The notes beneath the pieces were generated by a model that saw only the letters and a list, made by a program, of their open reading frames with translations, made no database searches and was not told the origin of the DNA. From the NCBI RefSeq assembly GCF_025460805.1, contig NZ_JAMXFJ010000001.1:29074-93073 (forward strand): 64,000 bases of DNA. The letters are read 5' to 3'. The translations under genes and the position numbers were made by a program. Source of the DNA: Microvirga sesbaniae (GTDB lineage: Bacteria; Pseudomonadota; Alphaproteobacteria; Rhizobiales; Beijerinckiaceae). Below are positions 46,604-55,420 of the stretch, piece by piece (the first letter of the stretch is position 1; each line of letters opens with the position of its first letter).

Positions 46604-47668
46604 TTGAGCCAAACCGTGATGCGTCTTGTCCTTGCCCATCTCGCGCAGATTCTCGTCGCCGCTCTCGGCGGGCTCGTCTTCTACTGGCTCGGCGTCCCGG
46701 CCGCGTGGCTGTCCGGCTCGGCGATCGCCGCCACCCTGTGGGGGTTGACCGGCTGGGCCGTGCCGCTGCCGAAGGCGTTGTCCGATGCCGCCATGCTGAC
46801 CTCGGGGGCCGCCATGGGGGCCGCCGTGACGCCGGCCGCCATCGCCGCCATGGGGCGCTATCCGGGCAGCCTCATCCTGCTGGTCATCGGCGTCGTGGCG
46901 ATCTCGGCCGCCTCGAGCGCCTGGCTCGTGCGCATCTCGGGCTGGCGCAAGGCCGATGCGGTTCTGGCATCCGTCCCAGGCGCCCTCTCGACGGTCCTCG
47001 CCGTGGCGGCCGACCGTAAGGCCGAGGTGGCGTCCATCGCCATCGTGCAGAACTTCCGCCTCTTCGTGCTGATCGCCCTGCTGCCGAGCCTCGTGGTGGT
47101 GACGGGAGGCGGAGGCAATGCCGGCATGCTGGTCGGCGAGGGGCTTCCCATCGAGAGCCCCGGCGGCATGGCCTTCATCCTCCTCGGCGGCCTCGCGCTG
47201 GGAACGGCGTTCGCCCGGCTGAAGGTGGCCGCTCCGATCCTGCTCGGCGCCACCGTCGTCAGCTCGGTCAGCCACGGAGCGGAGTGGGTGACCGGCGTCA
47301 TCCCTCCGGTGATCGCCACGGGTGGCCTCGTGCTGATCGGGCTGTTCATCGCCGAACGGTTCCGCAACCTCCAGCGCTCGACCCTGAGACGGGCGCTCGT
47401 GTCCGCGCTCGGCTCCTTCACGGTCGGCATGGTGGTGGCGGCCCTCTTCGCCGGAGCCGCCGCCTGGCTCGCCGGGGTCAGCTTCGCCAACGGACTCGTC
47501 GCCTTCGCGCCGGGCGGTCTCGAGGCCATGACCGTGCTGGCCCTGATCCTCGGCCTGGACCCGCTCTATGTGGGCATCCACCACCTGGTCCGCTTCCTGG
47601 GAATCGGCCTGGTCCTTCCGTTCTTCATCGGCTGGCTGCAGAGAGCCCGGCCGGAAGCGGCGGAATAG
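46604..47668 (+). CDS. AbrB family membrane protein (PF05145 type)
   Basis: A 354-residue inner-membrane protein with two repeated halves of about five helices each. The family is sometimes called AbrB or ammonia-monooxygenase-like but has no link to the Bacillus DNA-binding AbrB; its function is unknown. The repeated motif is seen in WLSGSAIAATLWGL and GVSFANGLVAFAPGGLEAMT. It ends 3 bp before the convergent rpiR gene. Confidence 0.85.
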   Translation: MSQTVMRLVLAHLAQILVAALGGLVFYWLGVPAAWLSGSAIAATLWGLTGWAVPLPKALSDAAMLTSGAAMGAAVTPAAIAAMGRYPGSLILLVIGVVAISAASSAWLVRISGWRKADAVLASVPGALSTVLAVAADRKAEVASIAIVQNFRLFVLIALLPSLVVVTGGGGNAGMLVGEGLPIESPGGMAFILLGGLALGTAFARLKVAAPILLGATVVSSVSHGAEWVTGVIPPVIATGGLVLIGLFIAERFRNLQRSTLRRALVSALGSFTVGMVVAALFAGAAAWLAGVSFANGLVAFAPGGLEAMTVLALILGLDPLYVGIHHLVRFLGIGLVLPFFIGWLQRARPEAAE

Positions 47669-47671
47669 ACG

Positions 47672-48559
47672 TTACCGCTGTTCGCCCCGCAGCCGCTCCA
47701 CCGCCTCCATGCGCGGCTTGGCGCTGTCCCACAGCCGTTTCGTGACGGCGGCCACGAGAGCTTCGGTCAGGAGCAGGAGGCCTGCGGACGAGTCCCAGTT
47801 GGAGGGCGCCACGATATGGGCCGGCAGCACGTGCCGGGCGACACGGGCGATGGGCGAGAGCCAGGGATCGGTGAGAAGAACCACGGTCGCGCCCTGCCTG
47901 GCGGCCGTCTCGCACAGGGCCGTGACGTCCTCCTGGTAGCGCCGGATGTCGAAGGCGACGACCACGTCCTTGCGCCCGATCTCGATCATCCGGTCGCGCC
48001 AGAGCACCGGCTGCCCCTCGATGAAATCCACGTGGCTGCGCACGATGCGGAAGTGGCTTTCCGCATAGCGGGCCAGGGCGCCGGTGAAGCGCCCGCCCGT
48101 AAAATGAATGTGACGGCGCGGATCCGACAGCAGCGCCACCACGGCCTCGAACTCGGCCGGGGCGATGTTCTCCACCGTGGCCTGCAGGTTCCCGATCACC
48201 GCCTCCGCAAAGGCGGCGAGCGCCGGCGCATTCTGGCTCTTGTCGGAGGGACCGGCCTTGGCCAGCGGGGAGAGGAGCTGGGCTTCCAACTCCTCGCGCA
48301 GGTGCTTCTGGAACTCCGGAAAGCCGCCGAATCCGAGGCGGGTGACGAAGCGCAGGACCGACGGAGCCGAAATCCCGGCCCTGGAGGCGAATTCGGCCAC
48401 CGTGTCGAGGCCCGCGAACGGATAATGGCTCAACAGAAGATGCGCGGCGCGCTTCTCGCTGGGCGTGAAGGAATCCATGTCGAGACGGATGCGCTCGGCG
48501 AGGCTCGGCGGGGCAGTCAGGGGAGGACGGTGCTCGTCACGCATGTCGGATTGATTCAC
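47672..48559 (-). CDS. MurR/RpiR family transcriptional regulator
   Basis: A 295-residue regulator with an N-terminal HTH_6 domain (FTPSEKRAAHLLLSHYP, then ISAPSVLRFVTRLGFGGFPEF) and a C-terminal SIS domain (FTGGRFTGALARY) that in the family binds phosphosugars or related ligands. The start is GTG 48559, with AAGGAGG four bases away. It is divergent from the amidohydrolase gene at 48683 and probably controls the block to 55345. The ligand is unknown. Confidence 0.9.
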   Translation of the reverse strand: MNQSDMRDEHRPPLTAPPSLAERIRLDMDSFTPSEKRAAHLLLSHYPFAGLDTVAEFASRAGISAPSVLRFVTRLGFGGFPEFQKHLREELEAQLLSPLAKAGPSDKSQNAPALAAFAEAVIGNLQATVENIAPAEFEAVVALLSDPRRHIHFTGGRFTGALARYAESHFRIVRSHVDFIEGQPVLWRDRMIEIGRKDVVVAFDIRRYQEDVTALCETAARQGATVVLLTDPWLSPIARVARHVLPAHIVAPSNWDSSAGLLLLTEALVAAVTKRLWDSAKPRMEAVERLRGEQR

Positions 48560-48593
48560 ACCCCCTCCTTGACGGCTCTGAAAAGCTGTATCA

Positions 48594-48601
48594 GAAATTT
48601 C
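48594..48601. promoter_or_regulatory. GAAATTTC palindrome in the rpiR/amidohydrolase gap
   Basis: A perfect 8-bp palindrome, flanked by ATCA on both sides, sits in the A+T-rich gap between the divergent genes. GAAA/TTTC half-sites are common in RpiR-family operators, so this is a candidate site for the adjacent regulator. Confidence 0.4.
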
Positions 48602-48682
48602 ATCACGTGAGAAAAATATAAGAAACGTACCAAGCGTTCAAACGGGGACTGGCCTGCTTCCGGCGGGCCGACGGAGAACCGC

Positions 48683-49471
48683 ATGACGCAGGCGAGTCGG
48701 AAGACGGACGGTCTGTCTCCTGCCGTTACGGCAGAACAACCGGTTGCCTTCATCGAAAACCCGAACGGGCGGTCGCCCATTCTGCTCATCTGCGAACATG
48801 CCTCCAATCACCTTCCGGCCCGCTACGGGACGCTGGGCCTCCAGCCCTCCGATCTCGAAAGCCACATCGCCTGGGATCCGGGCGCGCTCGGGGTGGCGAT
48901 GGAGCTTTCGCGGCTCCTCGACGCGCCGCTGATCCACGCAGGCGTCTCGCGCCTCGTGCTCGATCTCAACCGCGATCCCTCCGCGCCGGATTCGATCTGG
49001 ACGCTCAGCGAACGCACCACGATCCCTGGCAATCTCGATCTCGACGAGGCGGAGCGGGCGGTCCGGGTGCGGGAGGTGTACGACGCCTTCCACGGCGTGG
49101 TCGACGCCGCCGTGAAGGCCCGCACGGCCGCAGGACAACTGGCCGCCATCGTGTCCATCCACTCGTTCACGCCGGTCTATCGGGACGTGCCGCGCCCCTG
49201 GCAGATCGGCCTGATCTTCGATCGCGACGAGCGTTATGCGCGCAGCGTCGAAGCAGGATTGAGGCAGGACCGGTCGCTCATCGTCGGCATGAACGAACCC
49301 TATTCTCCAGCGGACCGGGTGTTCCACACCCTGGAGCGACACGCCGTGAGGCGAGGCCTCCATCCGCTGATGATCGAAATCCGCAACGACCTGATCCGCA
49401 CACAAGACGGACAGGCGTCGTGGGCTCGCCGTCTGGCGCCGCTTTTGAGGGAGGGGGCACGGACGCTCTGA
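48683..49471 (+). CDS. N-formylglutamate amidohydrolase-family enzyme
   Basis: A 262-residue zinc hydrolase of the N-formylglutamate amidohydrolase (HutG-like) family. Conserved segments are LLICEHASNHLP (metal His), LVLDLNRDP, IVSIHSFTPV and LMIEIRNDLI. In its context (transporter, gamma-glutamyl ligase, dehydrogenases) it may release a gamma-glutamyl amide rather than act in histidine degradation: no hut genes are near. That role is inferred. It heads the block divergent from rpiR. Confidence 0.88.
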   Translation: MTQASRKTDGLSPAVTAEQPVAFIENPNGRSPILLICEHASNHLPARYGTLGLQPSDLESHIAWDPGALGVAMELSRLLDAPLIHAGVSRLVLDLNRDPSAPDSIWTLSERTTIPGNLDLDEAERAVRVREVYDAFHGVVDAAVKARTAAGQLAAIVSIHSFTPVYRDVPRPWQIGLIFDRDERYARSVEAGLRQDRSLIVGMNEPYSPADRVFHTLERHAVRRGLHPLMIEIRNDLIRTQDGQASWARRLAPLLREGARTL

Positions 49472-49534
49472 TGACGGGCATGGCGCGAAATGTGCCGTGA
49501 CCCGAAAGGCAGAACTTCTTGGAGGATCAACTCG

Positions 49535-51070
49535 ATGTCAGTCGGACAAGGAAGCACCGGGGTTCACGCCCCACCGGCCGGCGTGCAGGGTGCCGCGGGC
49601 ATTACCTACACGACGGTGGATGAGAGCTATTTCGAGGCACGGCGCCTCAAGCGCCACGCCCGCGTCTGGTCGCTTTGGGCGCTCGGCGTCGGGGCGGTGA
49701 TCTCGGGCCATTATTCAGGCTGGAATCTCGGCCTCGCCAACGGCTTCGGGTCGATGTTCTTCGCCACCATCGTCATCGCGGTCATGTATCTTGGCCTGAC
49801 CTTCTCGCTGGCCGAGATGTCGCCGGCGCTTCCGCATACCGGCGGCGCCTATTCCTTCGCGCGGACTTCGATGGGCCCCTGGGCGGGCTATGTCACGGGC
49901 ATCGCGGAGAACATCGAGTTCGTCCTGACGCCGGCCGTGATCGTGTTCTTCATCGGCTCGTACCTGTCGGCGATCTTCGAGACCGCGCCGGCCTTCCAGC
50001 CGGTCTACTGGGTGCTGTGCTACGCCCTGTTCGTCGGCCTCAACATCATCGGGGTGGAACTGTCGTTCAAGGTCACCGTGACCGTCACCCTGGCGGCGCT
50101 CGCGGTGCTCGCGTTCTTCTACGTGTCGGTGCTGCTCTCCGGCCAGTTCGACTTCGCCCGCTGGGCGCTGAACATCGGCCCCGATGGTGCGGAGCTTCCC
50201 GGCGGCAACGGCCCGTTCCTGCCGAACGGCGCTGTCGGCATCCTGGCCTCGCTGCCTTTCGCCGTGTGGCTGTTCCTCGCCATCGAGCAACTCCCCCTCG
50301 CGGCGGAGGAATCGCATGACCCGCAGCGGGACATGCCCAAGGGCATCATCGCGGGGATCCTGACCCTGATCGCCTCCGCGTTCCTCGTGCTGTTCCTGAA
50401 CACGGGCATCGCTCCGGGCGCGGTGGGGCTCGGCAAGTCCGGCGAGCCGCTGCTCGACGGGTTCCGGACCCTGTTCGGCACGGATATCGCGAAGATCCTG
50501 GCGGCCATCGCGGTGATCGGGCTCATCGCCTCCTTCCACACCATCATCTTCGCCTTCGGGCGGCAGATCTACTCGCTGTCGCGGGCAGGCTACTTTCCGA
50601 GCTTCCTGTCCGTCACGCACGGAGAGCGCAAGACCCCGCATGTGGCCCTGGTGGCGGGAGCGGTGATCGGCCTTCTCGTCATGCTGGTCATCTGGTTCTC
50701 GGTCGGCGCCGAAGCCGGCGCCACGGTCATCGGCGGGACGCTGCTCAACATGGCGGTGGCGGGAGCGATGCTGGCCTATTTCATGCAGGGCATGTCCTAC
50801 ATCGTGCTCAAGAGGAAGTTCCCGCACCTGCACCGGCCCTATACGAGCCCGTTCGGCATCGCGGGCGCGGTGATCTGCATGGCCATCGCCGCGGTGACGC
50901 TCGTCTTCCAGCTGACCGACCCGGTGTTCCGGGCCGGCGTGACCGGCGTGGCCATCTACTATGTGGTGATGATGGCCTATTTCCTCCTGATCGGGCGCCA
51001 CAAGCTCATCCTCTCGCCCGAGGAGGAGTTCGCACTCACCAAGGGTGAGAGCGAATACAGGACGCACTGA
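49535..51070 (+). CDS. APC-family permease, ethanolamine-permease-like
   Basis: A 511-residue amino acid-polyamine-organocation transporter with about twelve transmembrane helices. The first conserved helix reads GAVISGHYSGWNLGLANGFGSM. This, with TGGAYSFARTSMGPWAGYVTG, resembles ethanolamine permeases (Eat type) more than general amino-acid permeases; this subfamily call is from recall. GGAGG lies before the ATG at 49535. The gene is flanked by the amidohydrolase and the glutamine-synthetase-like ligase, with an intervening stem-loop at 51079-51103. Confidence 0.85.
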   Translation: MSVGQGSTGVHAPPAGVQGAAGITYTTVDESYFEARRLKRHARVWSLWALGVGAVISGHYSGWNLGLANGFGSMFFATIVIAVMYLGLTFSLAEMSPALPHTGGAYSFARTSMGPWAGYVTGIAENIEFVLTPAVIVFFIGSYLSAIFETAPAFQPVYWVLCYALFVGLNIIGVELSFKVTVTVTLAALAVLAFFYVSVLLSGQFDFARWALNIGPDGAELPGGNGPFLPNGAVGILASLPFAVWLFLAIEQLPLAAEESHDPQRDMPKGIIAGILTLIASAFLVLFLNTGIAPGAVGLGKSGEPLLDGFRTLFGTDIAKILAAIAVIGLIASFHTIIFAFGRQIYSLSRAGYFPSFLSVTHGERKTPHVALVAGAVIGLLVMLVIWFSVGAEAGATVIGGTLLNMAVAGAMLAYFMQGMSYIVLKRKFPHLHRPYTSPFGIAGAVICMAIAAVTLVFQLTDPVFRAGVTGVAIYYVVMMAYFLLIGRHKLILSPEEEFALTKGESEYRTH

Positions 51071-51078
51071 CGCCACAA

Positions 51079-51103
51079 GGGAGCGCGCGTCGTGCGCGCT
51101 CCC
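51079..51103 (+). terminator. Intercistronic stem-loop between permease and ligase genes
   Basis: GGGAGCGCGC and GCGCGCTCCC form a 10-bp stem with a 5-nt loop (GTCGT), followed by ATCCCTTTC, 27 bp before the next start codon. It may attenuate transcription or protect the upstream mRNA. Confidence 0.65.
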
Positions 51104-51129
51104 ATCCCTTTCAGGTCAAGGTTCTTCGT

Positions 51130-52500
51130 ATGGACGCTCCCACGATCAAGAATGCCGCGGATGCGGTGGAATATGTGCGCAGCCGCGATCTTCGCTTCGT
51201 GAAGGTCGGGGTGACCGACGTCGACGGCATCATGCGCGGCAAGTACATGGCCCGCGACAAGTTCGAATCCGCGCTCGAGAAGGGTTTCGGCTTCTGCGAC
51301 GTGGTGCTGGGCTGGGATTCCAACGATCAGCTCTACGACAACACCAGGCTGACCGGCTGGCACACGGCCTATCCGGACGCGCCAGTCCGGGTGTTGCCGG
51401 AGACGATGCGGCTGATCCCCTTCGAGAATGATCTGCCGTTCTTCCTCGCCGAGTTCGACGGCTATGCGGAACAGGCTTGCCCGCGCGGGGTGCTGCGGCG
51501 GGTCCTGAAGCGGGCGGAAGCGATGGGCTTTGCCGTGTCGGCCGCGGCCGAGTTCGAGTTCTTCCTGTTCGAGGAAACGCCGCACTCCGTAAGGGAGAAG
51601 GATTACAGGAACCTCAAGAACATCACGCCGGGCTTCTTCGGATATTCCGTGCTTCGCTCAGGCGTCCATGCGGATTTCTACCACGAGCTCCTCGACCTTG
51701 CGAACAGGATGGATTTCGAGATCGAGGGCCTCCATACCGAGACGGGGCCGGGCGTTCTGGAGGCCGCGATCCGCGTCGACGATGCCTTGAAGGCAGCCGA
51801 CAAGGCGGCGCTGTTCAAGACCTACACCAAGATCCTGGCGCAGCGCCGTGGCTGGATGGCGACCTTCATGGCGAAGTGGTCGCGCGACTGGCCCGGGCAA
51901 TCCGGCCACCTGCATACGTCCCTGCGCGATCTGCGGTCCGGCAAGGGCGCGTTCTACGATCCGTCCGGACAGCATAACATGTCCGAGACCATGCGCTGGT
52001 TCGTCGGCGGCCAGCAGGCGCTGATGCCGGAGATCCTGGCCATGGTGGCCTGCACGGTGAACAGCTACACGCGGCTCATCCCGGGCTTCTGGGCGCCGAC
52101 CGACTCCGCCTGGGGGGTCGAGAACCGCACCACGGCGCTGCGGGTCATCCCCGGATCGGAGAAATCGCAGCGGGTGGAATACCGAGTCGCCGCCGCCGAC
52201 ATCAACCCGTATATCGCCCTGGCGGCGGCCATCGGGTCCGGCCTTTGGGGCATCGAAAACCGGATCGATCCTGGAGAACCCATCGAGGGCAACGCCTATG
52301 CGGTCGAGCATCCGAAGGAGCGGGCCCTGCCGCGGTCCCTCGGCGAGGCCGCCGAGCGTCTGAAGGGGTCCAAGGCGGCGCGGGAGCTTTTCGGCGACAC
52401 GTTCGTCGACCATTATGCGGCCACCCGTGAATGGGAGGAGCGCGAGGCCCGCAAGGCCATCACCGACTGGCAACTCGCCCGCTACTTCGAGATCATCTAG
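51130..52500 (+). CDS. Glutamine-synthetase-like gamma-glutamyl-amine ligase
   Basis: A 456-residue glutamine-synthetase-superfamily enzyme (PuuA/IpuC/GlnA4-type). GS folds are visible: TDVDGIMRGK (N-terminal domain), AAEFEFFLFE (metal Glu), HTETGPGVLEAAI, SGHLHTSL, and ENRTTALRVIPGS with VEYRVAAADINPY (active-site Arg). It lacks a visible C-terminal adenylylation-site context. Family members attach glutamate to amines. Its neighbours are alcohol and aldehyde dehydrogenases rather than amine oxidase, which favours an amino alcohol substrate over a diamine. That is an inference. Confidence 0.87.
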   Translation: MDAPTIKNAADAVEYVRSRDLRFVKVGVTDVDGIMRGKYMARDKFESALEKGFGFCDVVLGWDSNDQLYDNTRLTGWHTAYPDAPVRVLPETMRLIPFENDLPFFLAEFDGYAEQACPRGVLRRVLKRAEAMGFAVSAAAEFEFFLFEETPHSVREKDYRNLKNITPGFFGYSVLRSGVHADFYHELLDLANRMDFEIEGLHTETGPGVLEAAIRVDDALKAADKAALFKTYTKILAQRRGWMATFMAKWSRDWPGQSGHLHTSLRDLRSGKGAFYDPSGQHNMSETMRWFVGGQQALMPEILAMVACTVNSYTRLIPGFWAPTDSAWGVENRTTALRVIPGSEKSQRVEYRVAAADINPYIALAAAIGSGLWGIENRIDPGEPIEGNAYAVEHPKERALPRSLGEAAERLKGSKAARELFGDTFVDHYAATREWEEREARKAITDWQLARYFEII

Positions 52501-52591
52501 GGCATTCTTCGGCGAAGTGGATCCGGTTCGCCGTCAAAGATGCGGCAAGCCAAAGAAGAGAGATGATTCCACGTTCGCGGAAACAGCTCTC

Positions 52592-52707
52592 GAGCATCGG
52601 ACCCAAAAGTGGACCCACTTTTGGGATCGGATCCGATGCTCTCTTCCTTAAGCGGCGCATCGTTCGGGGCGGAAAACCGGGTCCACTTTTCCGCACGATG
52701 CGCTAGA
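52592..52707. repeat. Two family A hairpins
   Basis: GAGCATCGGA...TCCGATGCTC (52592-52641), with inner CCCAAAAGTGG/CCACTTTTGGG arms, is followed by GCGCATCGT...ACGATGCGC (52655-52703), with inner GCGGAAAA/TTTTCCGC arms. They fill the gap between the ligase and the aldehyde dehydrogenase and might uncouple expression of the two. Confidence 0.85.
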
Positions 52708-52740
52708 AGACTATCCCGGTTCAACCCACAGGAGACGGCC

Positions 52741-52776
52741 ATGATTCCCAGGGATCATGGTCATTCAGGCATATGA
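52741..52776 (+). CDS. 11-codon leader ORF coupled to the aldehyde dehydrogenase
   Basis: ATG at 52741 follows CAGGAGACGGCC, the best ribosome site in this gap. The reading frame (MIPRDHGHSGI) ends in TGA at 52774-52776, overlapping the ATG of the dehydrogenase at 52773 (ATGA). The dehydrogenase ATG itself lacks a close ribosome site, so the leader may deliver ribosomes to it. ATCATGG is repeated around the junction. Whether the peptide matters is unknown. Confidence 0.4.
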   Translation: MIPRDHGHSGI

Positions 52777-54170
52777 TCATGGCCGATACCGATATCGTCT
52801 GCATTTCCCCGATTGACGGGCGCGAGCTCGTCCGCCGCCCCATCCTGACCGAGGCTGCGATCGAGGCTGCCCTTGCCTCGGCGCGCGAGGCGCAGAAGGG
52901 GTGGCGCAACACCTCCATGGCCGAGCGCGCGCAAAAGGTCTCCGCCTTTCTCGACGCGCTGCTCGCCATGAACCAGGAGGCAGTGCCCGAGCTTGCCCAG
53001 CAGATGGGACGCCCGGTGCGGTATGGGGGCGAGTTCCGTGGCGTCGAGGAGCGTGCGCGCCACATGATCGGCATCGCGGAGAAGAGCCTCGAGCCCATTC
53101 CGGCCGATGACGAGAAGCCGGGTTTCCGCCGCATGATCAAACGGGAGCCGGTGGGGCTCGTCCTGGTCGTCGCGCCCTGGAACTATCCGTATCTTACCGC
53201 CATCAACACCATCGTGCCGGCGCTGATGGCCGGCAACGCGGTGCTGCTCAAGCACGCCTCCCAGACGGTTCTTGCGGGCGAACGGTTCCAGACGGCCATG
53301 GACCGGGCGGGAATGCCGAACGGTCTGTTCCAGAACCTGTATCTGAGCCACGACCAGACGAGCCGCATCCTGGGCGCAGGTCTCGTCGATCACTGCAACT
53401 TCACCGGGTCGGTCTCGGGTGGCCGCGCCATCGAGCGGGCGGCGGCGGGCAGCTTCACGTCGCTCGGCCTCGAGCTCGGCGGCAAGGATCCGGCCTATGT
53501 GCGCGAGGATGCCAACATCGATCACGCCATCGAGAATCTGGTCGACGGCGCCTTCTTCAACTCGGGCCAGTGCTGCTGCGGCATCGAGCGCATCTATGTG
53601 CACGAGCGGCATTACGAGCGCTTCGTGGAAGGCGCGGTCGATCTGGTGAACCGGTACGTGCTCGGCAACCCGCTCGACGAGGCGACGACGCTGGGCCCGA
53701 TGGCGCACAAGCGCTTCGCCGACCTCGTGCGCCACCAGAATGCTGAGGCCGTCGCAAAGGGCGCGAGGGCGCATATCGACACCCGGCGCTTCGGGGCGGA
53801 TGTGGGCGACACGGCCTATCTGGCCCCGCAGGTGCTGACGAACGTCGACCACTCCATGAGCGTGATGCGCGACGAAAGCTTCGGCCCGACGGTCGGCATC
53901 ATGAAGGTGAAGGACGACGAGGAGGCGATCCGCCTCATGAACGACTCGCCCTACGGCCTCTCCGCGGCGATCTGGACATCCGATGTCGATGCCGCCGAGA
54001 CGATCGGCGAGCGGCTCGAGACCGGCACCGTCTTCATGAACCGCTGCGACTATCTCGATCCCGCTCTCGCGTGGACCGGCGTCAAGGACACAGGCCGTGG
54101 TGCGAGCCTGTCGAAGCTGGCCTATGAATCGCTCACCCGCCCGAAATCCTATCACCTCCGTCAGATCTGA
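52773..54170 (+). CDS. NAD(P)-dependent aldehyde dehydrogenase
   Basis: A 465-residue aldehyde dehydrogenase. The catalytic residues are Glu234 in LELGGKDP and Cys268 in NSGQCCCG. The Rossmann binding segment is VAPWNYPYLTAINT with AGNAVLLKHAS. It resembles succinate-semialdehyde and gamma-glutamyl-aldehyde dehydrogenases in length and layout. It is encoded between the ligase and the iron alcohol dehydrogenase and probably oxidises the aldehyde made by the latter. Start is ATG 52773, or ATG 52779 two codons on. Confidence 0.92.
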   Translation: MIMADTDIVCISPIDGRELVRRPILTEAAIEAALASAREAQKGWRNTSMAERAQKVSAFLDALLAMNQEAVPELAQQMGRPVRYGGEFRGVEERARHMIGIAEKSLEPIPADDEKPGFRRMIKREPVGLVLVVAPWNYPYLTAINTIVPALMAGNAVLLKHASQTVLAGERFQTAMDRAGMPNGLFQNLYLSHDQTSRILGAGLVDHCNFTGSVSGGRAIERAAAGSFTSLGLELGGKDPAYVREDANIDHAIENLVDGAFFNSGQCCCGIERIYVHERHYERFVEGAVDLVNRYVLGNPLDEATTLGPMAHKRFADLVRHQNAEAVAKGARAHIDTRRFGADVGDTAYLAPQVLTNVDHSMSVMRDESFGPTVGIMKVKDDEEAIRLMNDSPYGLSAAIWTSDVDAAETIGERLETGTVFMNRCDYLDPALAWTGVKDTGRGASLSKLAYESLTRPKSYHLRQI

Positions 54171-54181
54171 TTGAAACCGTC

Positions 54182-55345
54182 ATGACCGCATCTCCCCGCT
54201 CCAACTGGAACTACCCCACCGCCGTGCGCTTCGGCGCAGGTCGCGTCGCGGAACTGGCCGAAGCCTGCAAGGCGTCGGGAATCTCGGCCCCGCTCATCGT
54301 CACGGACCCGTTCCTCGCCACCCAGCCCATGACGAAGGCGACGCTCGACCAGCTCACGGGCGCCGGCCTGAGGGCGGCGATCTTTTCGGACATCAAGCCG
54401 AATCCGGTCGAGACCAATGTCTACAAGGGGCTCGAGGTCCTGCGATCGGGCAAGCACGACGGGGTCGTCGCCTTCGGCGGAGGCTCGGCGCTCGATGCCG
54501 GCAAGGTCATCGCCTTCATGGCGGGCCAGACGCGGCCCATGTGGGACTTCGAAGACATCGGCGATTGGTGGACCCGCGCCGATCCCAAGGGCATCCTGCC
54601 GATCATCGCCGTGCCGACGACCGCCGGCACCGGCTCGGAGGTCGGCCGGGCCGGCGTGATCACCCAGGAAGCGACGCATACCAAGAAGGTGATCTTCCAT
54701 CCGCTCATGATGCCGAAGATCGTGATCTGCGATCCGGAGCTGACGGTGGGAATGCCGCCGCACATCACGGCCGGCACCGGCCTCGATGCGCTGGCTCACT
54801 GCCTCGAGGCCTATTGCGCGCCGGGCTATCACCCGATGGCCGACGGCATTGCCGTCGAGGGCATCCGCCTCGTGAAGGAGTACCTGCCGCGCGCCTACAA
54901 GGACGGCCGGGACATCGAGGCCCGCGCGCAGATGATGTCCGCCGCCGCCATGGGGGCGACCGCGTTCCAGAAGGGGCTCGGCGCGATCCACGCCCTCTCG
55001 CATCCGACCGGCGCGCTCTACGACACCCATCACGGCCTGACCAACGCGGTCTTCATGCCCTATGTGCTGGTCTACAACCGCAAGGCCATCGAGGCCCGGA
55101 TCGAGCGCCTCGCCGCCTATATCGGCCTCGAGCCGTCGTTCCAGGCCTTCTTCGATTGGGTCCTGCAGCTGCGCAGGGATCTCGGGGTGCCGCACACCCT
55201 AGAGGGGCTGAAGGTCGATGCGGCCCGGTTCGACGAGATGTCCGAGATGGCGCCGAACGATCCGACCGCCGGCGGCAATCCGGTGCCGATCACCCGGGAG
55301 AGCGCCCGCAGGCTCTTCGAAGATGCGCTCACCGGACGTCTCTGA
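54182..55345 (+). CDS. Iron-containing (group III) alcohol dehydrogenase
   Basis: A 387-residue NAD-dependent alcohol dehydrogenase. Cofactor-binding GGGSALDAGKVIAFM and TTAGTGSEVGRAGVI are seen, and the metal ligands in DALAHCLEAY, HALSHPTGALYDTHHGLTNA. It starts 11 bp after the aldehyde dehydrogenase stop, so the pair is an operon. In the proposed pathway it would oxidise a gamma-glutamylated amino alcohol to the aldehyde. Confidence 0.92.
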   Translation: MTASPRSNWNYPTAVRFGAGRVAELAEACKASGISAPLIVTDPFLATQPMTKATLDQLTGAGLRAAIFSDIKPNPVETNVYKGLEVLRSGKHDGVVAFGGGSALDAGKVIAFMAGQTRPMWDFEDIGDWWTRADPKGILPIIAVPTTAGTGSEVGRAGVITQEATHTKKVIFHPLMMPKIVICDPELTVGMPPHITAGTGLDALAHCLEAYCAPGYHPMADGIAVEGIRLVKEYLPRAYKDGRDIEARAQMMSAAAMGATAFQKGLGAIHALSHPTGALYDTHHGLTNAVFMPYVLVYNRKAIEARIERLAAYIGLEPSFQAFFDWVLQLRRDLGVPHTLEGLKVDAARFDEMSEMAPNDPTAGGNPVPITRESARRLFEDALTGRL

Positions 55346-55370
55346 TCGCCTTGACGGCTGACGGACGCAC

Positions 55371-55403
55371 GGAGGCACCGCCGTGGACGACAGCGGTGCC
55401 TCC
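55371..55403. terminator. Bidirectional terminator hairpin
   Basis: GGAGGCACCGC and GCGGTGCCTCC form a perfect 11-bp stem with an 11-nt loop. It lies between the alcohol dehydrogenase and the convergent FMN reductase gene. Confidence 0.7.
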
Positions 55404-55420
55404 TGGATCGGCAAGGACGA

